NCBI RefSeq assembly: GCF_021538675.1
Contig: NZ_JAJUKH010000001.1
Span: 1,147,462-1,211,461, forward strand
Length of the DNA: 64,000 nt
Source: Paenarthrobacter sp. AR 02
GTDB taxonomy: Bacteria > Actinomycetota > Actinomycetes > Actinomycetales > Micrococcaceae
Reading direction: 5' to 3'
Under the pieces are notes generated by a model, which saw only the letters and a list, made by a program, of their open reading frames with translations, was not told the origin of the DNA and did not search any database. Below are positions 50,067-58,381 of the stretch, one piece after another; within the stretch, counting starts at the first letter, position 1; each line of letters opens with the position of its first letter. Both the position numbers and the translations under genes were made by a program.

Positions 50067-51359
50067 TTGAAACTCGCACGCTCCGCCGCGGCAATCGCCA
50101 TCGCAGCGCTCGCACTGACCGCCTGCGCCCCACCCACCTCGAACAACGCTGCATCAAGCTCGGACGAGCAGACCGGAACCGTCCGTGTCTGGCTGTTCTC
50201 CGAGGTCAACCAGGATCCCAAGTCCGCCGTAGTGAAGGAAGCCGTCACTGAGTTCGAAGCGGCACACAATGGTGCCAAGATCGACGTCCAGTACATCCCA
50301 GTGGACAGCCGCGCCGAACGTTTCAAGGCCGCGTTCAATGATCCTTCCAGCGCGCCGGATGTCGCCGAGTTCGGCAACACGGACCTGGCCAGCTATGTCG
50401 CCTCCGGCGGCTTGGCGGATGTCACGGAGGACATCAAGTCCTGGGATGAGGCCAAGGACCTTGACCAAAAAATCCTGGACACCACCGAAATCGACGGCAA
50501 GAACTATGGTGTCCCGTGGTTTGTCGGCGTCCGTGCCCTCTATTACCGCACGGACCTCCTGCAGCAGCTCGGTCTCCAGGTACCTAAGACCTTGGATGAG
50601 GTCGAAACCGTTGCCCGCGCAATCCGGGCAGCCAATCCGGACCTGCTGGGAATCTCCGTAGGCGGAGCCGCGCAGTTCTCCGCGATGCCGTACCTGTGGG
50701 CCAATGGCGGCGAGATCGCCACTAAGGAAGGCGACAAGTTCGTCTCCAAACTGGACTCTGCCGAATCCCGCGAAGGTGTTGCCGCTTATGCCCGCCTCCT
50801 CAAGGACGACATTTGCCCGGCCCAGACCTGCGCGGAGTTCGGCGGTAATGCCAGCGTCCAGCAGTTTATTGCCGGCAAGTCCGCAATGACCATCGGCGGA
50901 GACTTCAACTACAAGGCCGTTGCCGCCAGCGCCATCAAGGACAAGTTCGCCGTCGTTCCGGTTCCCGGCAAGACCGCCGGCTCCATCGCCCCGGCGTTCG
51001 CCGGCGGCAACAACCTGGGCGTCTTCAACAGCAGCGAACGGCGCACGCTCGCCGCCGACTTCGTGAAGCTGCTCGCCAGCAAGAAGTACCAGCAGAAGAT
51101 GTTCGACTCCATGGGCAACCTCCCCACGTTCAGTGACGTCCAGAAATCCGTGGCGGAGAACAACAAGCAGGTTGAGCCGTTCATCAACACCCTGGGCGCG
51201 GGCACCAAGTTTGTCCCGGTCACGGAGAACTGGTCCACGATCGATGCCCAGGGTGTCTTCACCGGCATGTACCAGAAGGTCGTGACGGGCAAGGCTGACG
51301 TCAACACCGCTACCACCGAGGCTGCAACGGCCATGAATACGGCATTCGGGTCAAAGTAA
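50067..51359 (+). CDS. ABC transporter sugar-binding lipoprotein
   Basis: 430 residues. Start TTG at 50067 with GGAGG four bases upstream; it gives a lipoprotein signal with lipobox LTAC at Cys20. The mature part is a carbohydrate-binding protein of the MalE/UgpB type (TVRVWLFSEVNQDPKSAVV; GVPWFVGVRALYYRTDLL). Placed before permeases and a hexosaminidase, it probably binds an amino-sugar oligosaccharide such as chitobiose. First gene of the operon. Confidence 0.9.
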   Translation: MKLARSAAAIAIAALALTACAPPTSNNAASSSDEQTGTVRVWLFSEVNQDPKSAVVKEAVTEFEAAHNGAKIDVQYIPVDSRAERFKAAFNDPSSAPDVAEFGNTDLASYVASGGLADVTEDIKSWDEAKDLDQKILDTTEIDGKNYGVPWFVGVRALYYRTDLLQQLGLQVPKTLDEVETVARAIRAANPDLLGISVGGAAQFSAMPYLWANGGEIATKEGDKFVSKLDSAESREGVAAYARLLKDDICPAQTCAEFGGNASVQQFIAGKSAMTIGGDFNYKAVAASAIKDKFAVVPVPGKTAGSIAPAFAGGNNLGVFNSSERRTLAADFVKLLASKKYQQKMFDSMGNLPTFSDVQKSVAENNKQVEPFINTLGAGTKFVPVTENWSTIDAQGVFTGMYQKVVTGKADVNTATTEAATAMNTAFGSK

Positions 51360-51393
51360 TGCCCTGCACCCCATCACATCCCGGAGGCGCAGC

Positions 51394-52386
51394 ATGACAG
51401 CGCTCACCCCGGTCCTGCCCGACGCGCCACAGGGCGGTACGCCGGGAAAAGGATCGACGACGGCGGCACGCAAGTCCCAGCGTTTCTCCAACGGAAAGCG
51501 TGGGCTGGAGCCTTGGCTCTACCTTGCCCCGGCCTTCATTGTCCTGATCGCACTGCTGGGCTATCCGATCTTCCAACTGATCAACGTCTCGCTGTACGAC
51601 TACCGCCAAGCCCAGGTCAGCGGCAAAGCACCACTGAACTTCGTTGGCCTCGGGAACTACCAGAAGCTCTTCGCTGATCCGCAGTTCTGGACCGTCCTGG
51701 GCAACACCGTGGTGTTCGCTACCGCCTGCGTGGTCTTCACGTTGTTGGTGGGCAGTTCGCTGGCTGTGCTGGCAACAAGGTTGCGTCCCTGGGTCCGTTC
51801 GATGCTTTTCGTAGTGTCGCTCGGAGCCTGGGCCACCCCTGCAGTTACGGGCAGTGCCGTGTGGCTGTTCCTGTTCGACCCTACTCTCGGCTTGGTCAAC
51901 AAGACGCTGGTCTCAATCGGCTTGACTCAGTTCCAGGGCTACTCCTGGACGTACGACAAATGGTCGGCTTTCGGACTCGTGGCCAGCGAAGTGGTGTGGT
52001 GCTCGTTCCCGTTCGTCCTTGTCACTGTCTACGCGGGCATCCAGGCAATTCCCACCGAGGTCATTGAGGCCGCCAGGATCGATGGCGCTTCCATGCCGCG
52101 CATCGCCCGCAGCATCATGCTCCCGATGCTGCGTCCGATCGTGATCGTGGTGACCATCCAGTCCATCATTTGGAACTTCAAGATCTTCTCGCAGATCTAC
52201 ATCATGACCAATGGTGGTGGCATTGCCGGGCAGAACCTGGTGCTCAACGTCTACGGCTACCAGCAGGCGTTCGCTGCGAGCCTCTATGGCCTGGGTTCTG
52301 CGCTCGGCGTGATCATGACCGCACTGCTCATGGTCATCACGCTTGTCTACCTCCGGATCCTCAAGAGAACAGGCGAAGCCCTATGA
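51394..52386 (+). CDS. sugar ABC transporter permease 1
   Basis: 330 residues, MalF-type permease with six main helices. EAARIDGASMPRIARSIMLP is the conserved EAA loop that contacts the ATPase. Overlaps the next permease by 4 bp (ATGA). No ATPase gene in the operon; a shared MsiK-like ATPase is likely, as usual in actinobacteria. Confidence 0.93.
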   Translation: MTALTPVLPDAPQGGTPGKGSTTAARKSQRFSNGKRGLEPWLYLAPAFIVLIALLGYPIFQLINVSLYDYRQAQVSGKAPLNFVGLGNYQKLFADPQFWTVLGNTVVFATACVVFTLLVGSSLAVLATRLRPWVRSMLFVVSLGAWATPAVTGSAVWLFLFDPTLGLVNKTLVSIGLTQFQGYSWTYDKWSAFGLVASEVVWCSFPFVLVTVYAGIQAIPTEVIEAARIDGASMPRIARSIMLPMLRPIVIVVTIQSIIWNFKIFSQIYIMTNGGGIAGQNLVLNVYGYQQAFAASLYGLGSALGVIMTALLMVITLVYLRILKRTGEAL

Positions 52387-53291
52387 CCGCCGTCGACGTT
52401 TCATTGGCCGCCCGCAACAATACCAAGGCCGCCCCGCAGAAGCTGCGCAAGCAGGGCAAACGCCGTTTCGGCGCCGATGCGGCCGCGATCGTCATCGCGT
52501 TGATCGTTGCCTTCCCGCTGTTCTGGATGGTGCTGTCCGCGTTGAAACCCAAGACAGCGCTCGACGCCGGTGATGCAGCTCCGTACACGCTGGAGCCGTC
52601 GCTGGACTCGTTCGGGCGCGTCCTGGGTGTCAACAATTTTGGCCAGTACTTCCTGAACAGCGTGATCGTGGCACTCGTGGTGGTTGTGCTGTCAACGGTC
52701 CTTGCGTTCCTCGCTGCGGTGGCCCTGACCCGCTACAACTTCAAGATGCGGACCAAGCTCCTGGTCATCATCCTGGTTTCGCAGATGGTGCCCGTTGAAG
52801 CCCTGACGATTCCGCTGTTTTTCCTGCTCCGCAACGCCGGCGAGGCCATCCCGCTGGTGGGCCTGAACCAGTTGGGTTCGCTGGTGCTGGTGCATGTTGG
52901 CTTCAGCATTCCGTTCGCCATCTGGATGCTGCGGGGCTTCGTGGCGGCTGTTCCTTTGGAAGTGGAGGAGGCTGCCCGCCTAGACGGTGCCAGCAGCTTC
53001 CGGTTTGTCCGCTCCATCCTGTTCCCGCTGGTGGCCCCCGGTGTGGTGGCGTGTTCGGTGTTCTCGTTCATTTCCACGTGGAACGACTTCCTTTTTGCCA
53101 AGACGTTCATCATTTCCGCGCAGGAGAACCAGACGCTGCCCATGGCACTCCTGACGTTCTTCAAGCCTGACCAAAACGATTGGGGCGCCATCATGGCCGG
53201 CTCGGTCATCATGACCATTCCCGTGCTGATCTTCTTCGTGTCCGTCCAGCGCAAGCTGGTATCCGGACTGGCTGGGGCGGTGAAGGGATGA
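52383..53291 (+). CDS. sugar ABC transporter permease 2
   Basis: 302 residues, MalG-type permease. Six helices, EAA loop EEAARLDGASSFRFVRSILFP. Start ATG at 52383 within the ATGA overlap of permease 1; its stop overlaps the GH20 gene the same way. Longer in-frame opening to 52170 lies inside permease 1 and is rejected. Confidence 0.93.
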   Translation: MTAVDVSLAARNNTKAAPQKLRKQGKRRFGADAAAIVIALIVAFPLFWMVLSALKPKTALDAGDAAPYTLEPSLDSFGRVLGVNNFGQYFLNSVIVALVVVVLSTVLAFLAAVALTRYNFKMRTKLLVIILVSQMVPVEALTIPLFFLLRNAGEAIPLVGLNQLGSLVLVHVGFSIPFAIWMLRGFVAAVPLEVEEAARLDGASSFRFVRSILFPLVAPGVVACSVFSFISTWNDFLFAKTFIISAQENQTLPMALLTFFKPDQNDWGAIMAGSVIMTIPVLIFFVSVQRKLVSGLAGAVKG

Positions 53292-54898
53292 GCGCGCTCC
53301 ATCAGTTGGTCCCTGCGCCGTGGTCCTTCTCCGCGGGGACTGGCGAGCTGGTGCTCGACGCCGGAACAACGGTGGGTGCCGACCCTGAACTGAGCGGGGC
53401 GAGGCGTTGGCTCTCCCGGGCTTTGGGGGCAGCCACCGGGTGGGACCTCGCACCTGTGCCGCCCCAGGAGGCGGGCATCCGACTCCTGCTTGCCCCCGCG
53501 CTCGATGCCGAGGCGTATCGCCTGGAGGTGGGGGACGCCGTCGTGATTTCCGCCGGTGGTGCCGCTGGCGCCTTCTATGCTGCTCAAACCCTCCTGCAGC
53601 TGATGGGACCGGCAGCGTTGCGCCAGGCCCCGGTTGCTCCTGCCGAGGCGTGGCCACTGCCGCGGGTACGGGTGGAGGACAAGCCGCGCTTCGGTTACCG
53701 CGGGACCATGTTGGACGTCGCACGGCACTTCATGCCCAAGGACAATGTGCTGAGGTTCATCGAGGTCATGGCCATGCACAAACTCAATGTCCTGCACCTG
53801 CACCTGACGGATGACCAAGGGTGGCGAGTTCAGATTAACCGCTATCCCAAGCTCACTGAAACGGGTGCTTGGCGCCGTGAGTCTTCGCTGGGTTCCTGGC
53901 GTGCCGGCGTTTTCGACGGCCGTCCGCATGGGGGCTTCTACACCCAGGATGACCTTCGCGAAATCGTGGCTTTCGCCGCTGAAAGGCACATCACGGTCAT
54001 TCCGGAGATCGATGTTCCGGGGCACAGCCAAGCCGCGATCGCTGCGTATCCGGAGCTTGGGGCGGGCGATGGGCCGGTGGAGGTCTGGACGCGCTGGGGT
54101 ATCAACGAAACGGTGCTTGAAGTTTCTGAGACTTCGCTGGAGTTCTATCGCAACGTCCTGGACGAAGTGGTGGACATCTTCCCCTCACCGTGGATAAGCC
54201 TTGGCGGAGACGAAGTGCCGCTCACCCAATGGCAAGCCAGCGCCCAGGCGCAAGCCAAGGCTGCCGCCTTGGGCCTGGACGACGTCTCGGGCCTGCACAG
54301 CTGGTTCGTCGGGCAGCTCGCTTTGCACCTGCAGAGCCACGGCCGCGCCACCTCCGTCTGGGATGAAATCGGCGACGGCGGCCTCCCGGACGGCGCGCTC
54401 GTGGCGTCCTGGCGGGGATACGAGGGTGGGATTGATGCCCTCCGCAAGGGCTATGACGTGGTGATGTGCCCCGAGCACAAGCTGTACCTGGACCATCGGC
54501 AAGCCGATGGCGACGACGAGCCGGTGCCCGTGGGTTTCGTGACGACGCTTCAGGCCGTCTATGAGTTCGAGCCGCTGCCCGGAGTTGGGAACGAGGACCT
54601 CCCCGGCCGCCTGCTGGGAGCGCAAGCCAACATTTGGACCGAGCATCTGGACTCGCCGCGCCGCGTGCAGTTCGCAGCGTTTCCCCGCCTTAGCGCCATC
54701 GCCGAAGTGTTCTGGTCGAACCCGGAAAACCGGGACTACGATGAGTTCCTGAACCGGCTCTCAGGTGCACACCTGGCACGGCTTGAGGCCATGGGTGTGG
54801 AGTACCGTCCTTTGGAGGGCCCCGCGCCATGGCAGAAGCGCCCTGGTGTTGAGGGCTGGAAACGCGATTACGACGCAGAGCAACTCGTGAGGAACTGA
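53288..54898 (+). CDS. GH20 beta-N-acetylhexosaminidase (cytoplasmic)
   Basis: 536 residues, no signal peptide. N-terminal small domain, then the GH20 barrel: LHLHLTDDQGWR, FYTQDDLREIVAFAAERHI, IPEIDVPGHSQAAI, and the catalytic pair Asp308-Glu309 in LGGDEVP; C-terminal FPRLSAIAEVFW. Splits GlcNAc or GalNAc from imported oligosaccharides. Start ATG at 53288 overlaps the permease stop. Confidence 0.94.
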   Translation: MSALHQLVPAPWSFSAGTGELVLDAGTTVGADPELSGARRWLSRALGAATGWDLAPVPPQEAGIRLLLAPALDAEAYRLEVGDAVVISAGGAAGAFYAAQTLLQLMGPAALRQAPVAPAEAWPLPRVRVEDKPRFGYRGTMLDVARHFMPKDNVLRFIEVMAMHKLNVLHLHLTDDQGWRVQINRYPKLTETGAWRRESSLGSWRAGVFDGRPHGGFYTQDDLREIVAFAAERHITVIPEIDVPGHSQAAIAAYPELGAGDGPVEVWTRWGINETVLEVSETSLEFYRNVLDEVVDIFPSPWISLGGDEVPLTQWQASAQAQAKAAALGLDDVSGLHSWFVGQLALHLQSHGRATSVWDEIGDGGLPDGALVASWRGYEGGIDALRKGYDVVMCPEHKLYLDHRQADGDDEPVPVGFVTTLQAVYEFEPLPGVGNEDLPGRLLGAQANIWTEHLDSPRRVQFAAFPRLSAIAEVFWSNPENRDYDEFLNRLSGAHLARLEAMGVEYRPLEGPAPWQKRPGVEGWKRDYDAEQLVRN

Positions 54899-55714
54899 GT
54901 GACTACTGAAGGCAAAGAGATCCGTAACTCCTCGGCCTCGCTGCGCAAGGCTTTGGCTCTGCTGACAGTCGTGGCCGAGGAGCCCGGCAACGGCGATGGC
55001 CTGGCGCTGGTGGAGCTTGCCCGGCTATCCGGGTTGAACAAGAGCACGTTGCTGCGTTTGGCCGCGCCGCTGCTCGAGGAAAACCTGTTGGAGCGTGACC
55101 ATGAGACGGGCAAGTTCCGGCTGGGCCACGGCTGCCTCCGGCTGGGGCAGTCCTACCTTGACCGGGTTGACCTGCGCAGCGTTGCCAACGGAGAACTCCG
55201 CGCCCTCATGCGTGCCACGGAAAGCACCTGCCACCTGGTGGTGCTTTCCGGGCACGACGTCGTGTACCTGGACAAGGTGGAGGATGAGGCTACGGTACGC
55301 ATGGCATCGAGGGTCGGCGCCACCATGCCGGCCTATTGCACCGCCGTCGGCAAGGCCATGCTCGCCTTCAGCCCCGAGGAGGTGGTGGGTCCCATCCTCG
55401 CGGGCGATTTGGTGCCCCTCACGGATAAGACCATCACCGACCCGGCCCTGTTGCGGGCCGATTTCGAGGCCATAAGGCGCAGGGGCTACTCCATTGATGA
55501 CCGTGAGAACGAGCCGGAGGTCCGCTGCGTCGCGGCCCCCATCTTCGGCCATGATGATCATGTGGTGGCCGCTTTGTCCGTGTCTTCCCTGTCGTCACGG
55601 ATGACTGCCAAGCGCGTACGTGAAGTGGGACCGATGGCAGCCGAAACGAGCCTTCGCATTTCCGCGAAACTGGGTTCCCGCAGGGCAAGCGCAAAGCTGG
55701 CGAAGCTCGCATGA
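54899..55714 (+). CDS. IclR family regulator
   Basis: 271 residues. N-terminal winged helix (LRKALALLTVVAEE, then LNKSTLLRLAAPLLEENLL) and C-terminal effector domain (ATMPAYCTAVGKAMLAF, GYSIDDRENEPEVRCVAAPI). Start GTG at 54899, directly after the hexosaminidase stop. Likely local controller of the operon; the upstream palindrome is a candidate target. Confidence 0.92.
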   Translation: MTTEGKEIRNSSASLRKALALLTVVAEEPGNGDGLALVELARLSGLNKSTLLRLAAPLLEENLLERDHETGKFRLGHGCLRLGQSYLDRVDLRSVANGELRALMRATESTCHLVVLSGHDVVYLDKVEDEATVRMASRVGATMPAYCTAVGKAMLAFSPEEVVGPILAGDLVPLTDKTITDPALLRADFEAIRRRGYSIDDRENEPEVRCVAAPIFGHDDHVVAALSVSSLSSRMTAKRVREVGPMAAETSLRISAKLGSRRASAKLAKLA

Positions 55715-56115
55715 CACTGGATCCCGCAGCGTATTTCCGGGCAAAGCTGCAGTGCGAGATTGACGTCATGGATGTCGCCGAAGCCTCACTGGGATCCCTG
55801 GTGGTAGTGGATACCCGCCGGCAGTCGTCGTGGGACCACGGACATATTCCCGGTGCCGTACATATCCCTACCGCACGGATCCCGGAGCTGGCAGCCGAGC
55901 TGATCCCGGCCGGATCACAAGTAGTGGTCTATTCCTGGGGTCCAGGATGCAACGGCAGCAAGTTCGCTGCGCTCGCCTTTGCCGAGTTGGGGTATCCGGT
56001 CAAGGAGATGATCGGTGGCATCGAGTACTGGATCCGGAACGGACTGCCGGTGGAAACAGCAGCGGGTGTCGTTCAGGATAAGCCGGATGCGCTGGTGACA
56101 GCACACCCGGCTTGA
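55711..56115 (+). CDS. rhodanese-like domain protein
   Basis: 134 residues, single rhodanese domain with VVVDTRRQSSWDHGHIPGAVHIP and the Cys loop WGPGCNGSK (active-site Cys present). Overlaps the IclR gene by 4 bp. Link to amino-sugar uptake is unclear; sulfur transfer substrate unknown. Confidence 0.9.
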   Translation: MTLDPAAYFRAKLQCEIDVMDVAEASLGSLVVVDTRRQSSWDHGHIPGAVHIPTARIPELAAELIPAGSQVVVYSWGPGCNGSKFAALAFAELGYPVKEMIGGIEYWIRNGLPVETAAGVVQDKPDALVTAHPA

Positions 56116-56131
56116 GTTGAAGGGTGGCACG

Positions 56132-56779
56132 ATGGCGGTATTCGTACTGATTCACGGTGGTGGTTCCACGGCGTGGGACTGGCATCTGGTCAGCCTTCTG
56201 CTTGAAGCGTCCGGGCATGGCGTAGTGGCCGTCGACTTACCCATCGAAGATGTCGATGCCGGACTTGAGGACTACACCCGCGCTGTAAAGGAAGCGGTTG
56301 GCGAAGCTCAGCGCACTATCGTGGTGGGGCACTCGCTGGGAGGCTTCACGGCACCTTTGGCCTGCGAAGAACTCCAGTCCGACGGCCTGGTGTACCTCTC
56401 GGCAATGATCCCGATGCCGGGCGAGACCTTCGGGGACTGGTGGACCAACACCGGGCATGACCGCGAGACCATTCCCGATGAGCCATATTTCAATCTGGTC
56501 CCCGACAATTTAGCGCAGGAAGCCACCAACAGGGAGCGCGATCAGCAGGGTGCCTGGATGTCAGGACCGTGGCCCGGCAATCATCCGGACGTGCCAACCT
56601 TGGGGATTCTGTGCCGTGACGATCTGTTCTTTCCACGGTCGTTCATGAGGCGCCAGATTCGCGAGCGACTCGGAATCGAACCGGTGGAGATCCCCGGCGG
56701 TCACTACGCCACGTTGAGCAATCCGGACGCTGTAGCTGCCGCTCTCAACGACTTCGCCCGCCAGATTGCTCGCGGCTAG
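56132..56779 (+). CDS. alpha/beta fold hydrolase
   Basis: 215 residues. FVLIHGGGSTAWDWHL (oxyanion), nucleophile GHSLGGFT, and C-terminal GGHYATLSNP (histidine). Similar to small plant-type methylesterase/salicylate-binding hydrolases found in actinobacteria. ATG at 56132 is preferred to 56117. Substrate unknown. Confidence 0.9.
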   Translation: MAVFVLIHGGGSTAWDWHLVSLLLEASGHGVVAVDLPIEDVDAGLEDYTRAVKEAVGEAQRTIVVGHSLGGFTAPLACEELQSDGLVYLSAMIPMPGETFGDWWTNTGHDRETIPDEPYFNLVPDNLAQEATNRERDQQGAWMSGPWPGNHPDVPTLGILCRDDLFFPRSFMRRQIRERLGIEPVEIPGGHYATLSNPDAVAAALNDFARQIARG

Positions 56780-56790
56780 ATAGCTGCGGT

Positions 56791-57228
56791 TCAGTCCTTC
56801 TTCAGTTCCTGCGCGAGCATCACGAGTATTCCACTGGGTCCGCGGAGGTACGTGAGCTTGTAGACGTCCCCGTAGGTGGCCACACCGCGAAGCGGAGTGC
56901 ATCCGTGCTTGGCGGCGATCCTAAGAGCTTCGTCGATGTCGTCAACGGAGAAGGCCACCCGGTGCATTCCGATCTCGTTCGGAAGGGTGGGGTGTGTCTC
57001 GATCGCATCCGGGTGGATGTATTCGAAGAGTTCCAGTTGTCCCTGACCATCAGGGGTTTGAAGCACCGCGATCTTCGCGTGGTTGCCATCAAGCCCGACG
57101 GCGGTATCGGCCCACTCGCCGCTGACGGTGTCCCGCCCCAGGACCGTCAGGCCCAGGTCGGTGAAGAACGCGATGGTTTCTTCGATGTCCCGGACTGCAA
57201 TGCCGACGTTCTCAAGTTTGATGGCCAT
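56791..57228 (-). CDS. VOC family protein
   Basis: 145 residues, glyoxalase/bleomycin-resistance superfamily; two beta-alpha-beta modules: KLENVGIAVRDIEETIAFF and MHRVAFSVDDIDEALRIA. Metal ligands expected at the N-terminal VGIAV region and GQLELFEY glutamate. Specific reaction unknown. Confidence 0.9.
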   Translation of the reverse strand: MAIKLENVGIAVRDIEETIAFFTDLGLTVLGRDTVSGEWADTAVGLDGNHAKIAVLQTPDGQGQLELFEYIHPDAIETHPTLPNEIGMHRVAFSVDDIDEALRIAAKHGCTPLRGVATYGDVYKLTYLRGPSGILVMLAQELKKD

Positions 57229-57370
57229 GGGTTCGAAGCTACCAAGGCATGCGGAATAGCTCTAGTGGCGAATCGGCGCAACACCCGGCCGGGAATAGGA
57301 TCGGGTGTGCACCATCGCTCACAGGGGGCCACCACGAGACCAGATTAGCGGCACCGAATAGGCTTGGAGC

Positions 57371-58381
57371 ATGCTGAACCTGGTCCTTGGACTTCTTTTC
57401 GCGGGCCTCTTCCTCGCCTCCTACCAGTCGGACCGGCGGCGGTTGCGCAACGGCGTGCTGCTGCTGGTGTCCGCCTGGTTCCTCCTCCAGGCGATCCTGG
57501 ACTTCCTGGTTGCCCTTAACCCTTGGTTCGAATGGCTAAACCTGGTGGTTCTGGTGGTTCCCGTCGTGAGCATCTTCGTGTTTGCGGCCTTCCTGATCGC
57601 CAACGGCCTGACGATGGTCCGCAGGGAAGGTCCAGGTATCACCAGCTTCCTCCCGATCGCCGTGGGGTTGGCGGTGTTCCTGGCCCCGGTGATCGCCTTC
57701 CTTTTTGTGCTGAGCGGGCAACCCGTCCTGGCCGGTATCGCCGCCTTGGCGTTCTTCCTCTGCGCCTACCTTGGCTGTGCATTTGTGGTGTTCCTTGGAT
57801 ACGCCTTGGTGTACTCGAGGATGCGTTTCAGTCCCAACCCGGCAGCTGTGATCGTCCTGGGTTCCGGTCTGATCGACGGCAAGGTCCCCCCGCTTCTCGC
57901 CGCGCGCTTGAACAAGGCCCTGGAAATCTACGACGGCGTCACTCCCGTCAGGCCTGTACTGGTGCCTTCCGGGGGCCAAGGCCCGGACGAACCCCGGCCG
58001 GAGTCTGCGGCAATGAAGGAGTACCTGGTATCGAAAGGTGCCGCGGACGGCGACGTCCTGGAGGAAAACCAGGCCACCACCACCCGAGAAAACCTGGCAA
58101 ATTCCGTCGCACTCCTGGCGGCAAAGGGCATCCACGGTCCACTGCTGGTGTGCACCAACAACTACCACGTGCTCCGCGCGGCGCTCCTGTCCCGTCGGCA
58201 GAAGATCGACGCGGAAGTGGTGGGTGCCCCGACGGCCAGGTACTTCGTCCCCAGTGCTTTCCTCCGGGAGTTCGTGGCCGTGATGAGGGACAACCGCCTG
58301 ACAAACATGGTCCTTTGCCTGCCGATGTTCGGGATTGCCCTGCTCATCACGGTGGCTCTGGCAAACTCTTCCGTGGTTTAG
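57371..58381 (+). CDS. YdcF/DUF218 family membrane protein
   Basis: 336 residues. Five or six N-terminal membrane helices (residues 1-140), then a DUF218 domain: AVIVLGSGLIDGKVPPLLAARL, ENQATTTRENLANSVALL and CTNNYHVLRAALLSRR. ElyC/SanA-like proteins of this family influence envelope synthesis. A final helix follows. Converges on the GH3 gene with zero spacing. Confidence 0.9.
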   Translation: MLNLVLGLLFAGLFLASYQSDRRRLRNGVLLLVSAWFLLQAILDFLVALNPWFEWLNLVVLVVPVVSIFVFAAFLIANGLTMVRREGPGITSFLPIAVGLAVFLAPVIAFLFVLSGQPVLAGIAALAFFLCAYLGCAFVVFLGYALVYSRMRFSPNPAAVIVLGSGLIDGKVPPLLAARLNKALEIYDGVTPVRPVLVPSGGQGPDEPRPESAAMKEYLVSKGAADGDVLEENQATTTRENLANSVALLAAKGIHGPLLVCTNNYHVLRAALLSRRQKIDAEVVGAPTARYFVPSAFLREFVAVMRDNRLTNMVLCLPMFGIALLITVALANSSVV

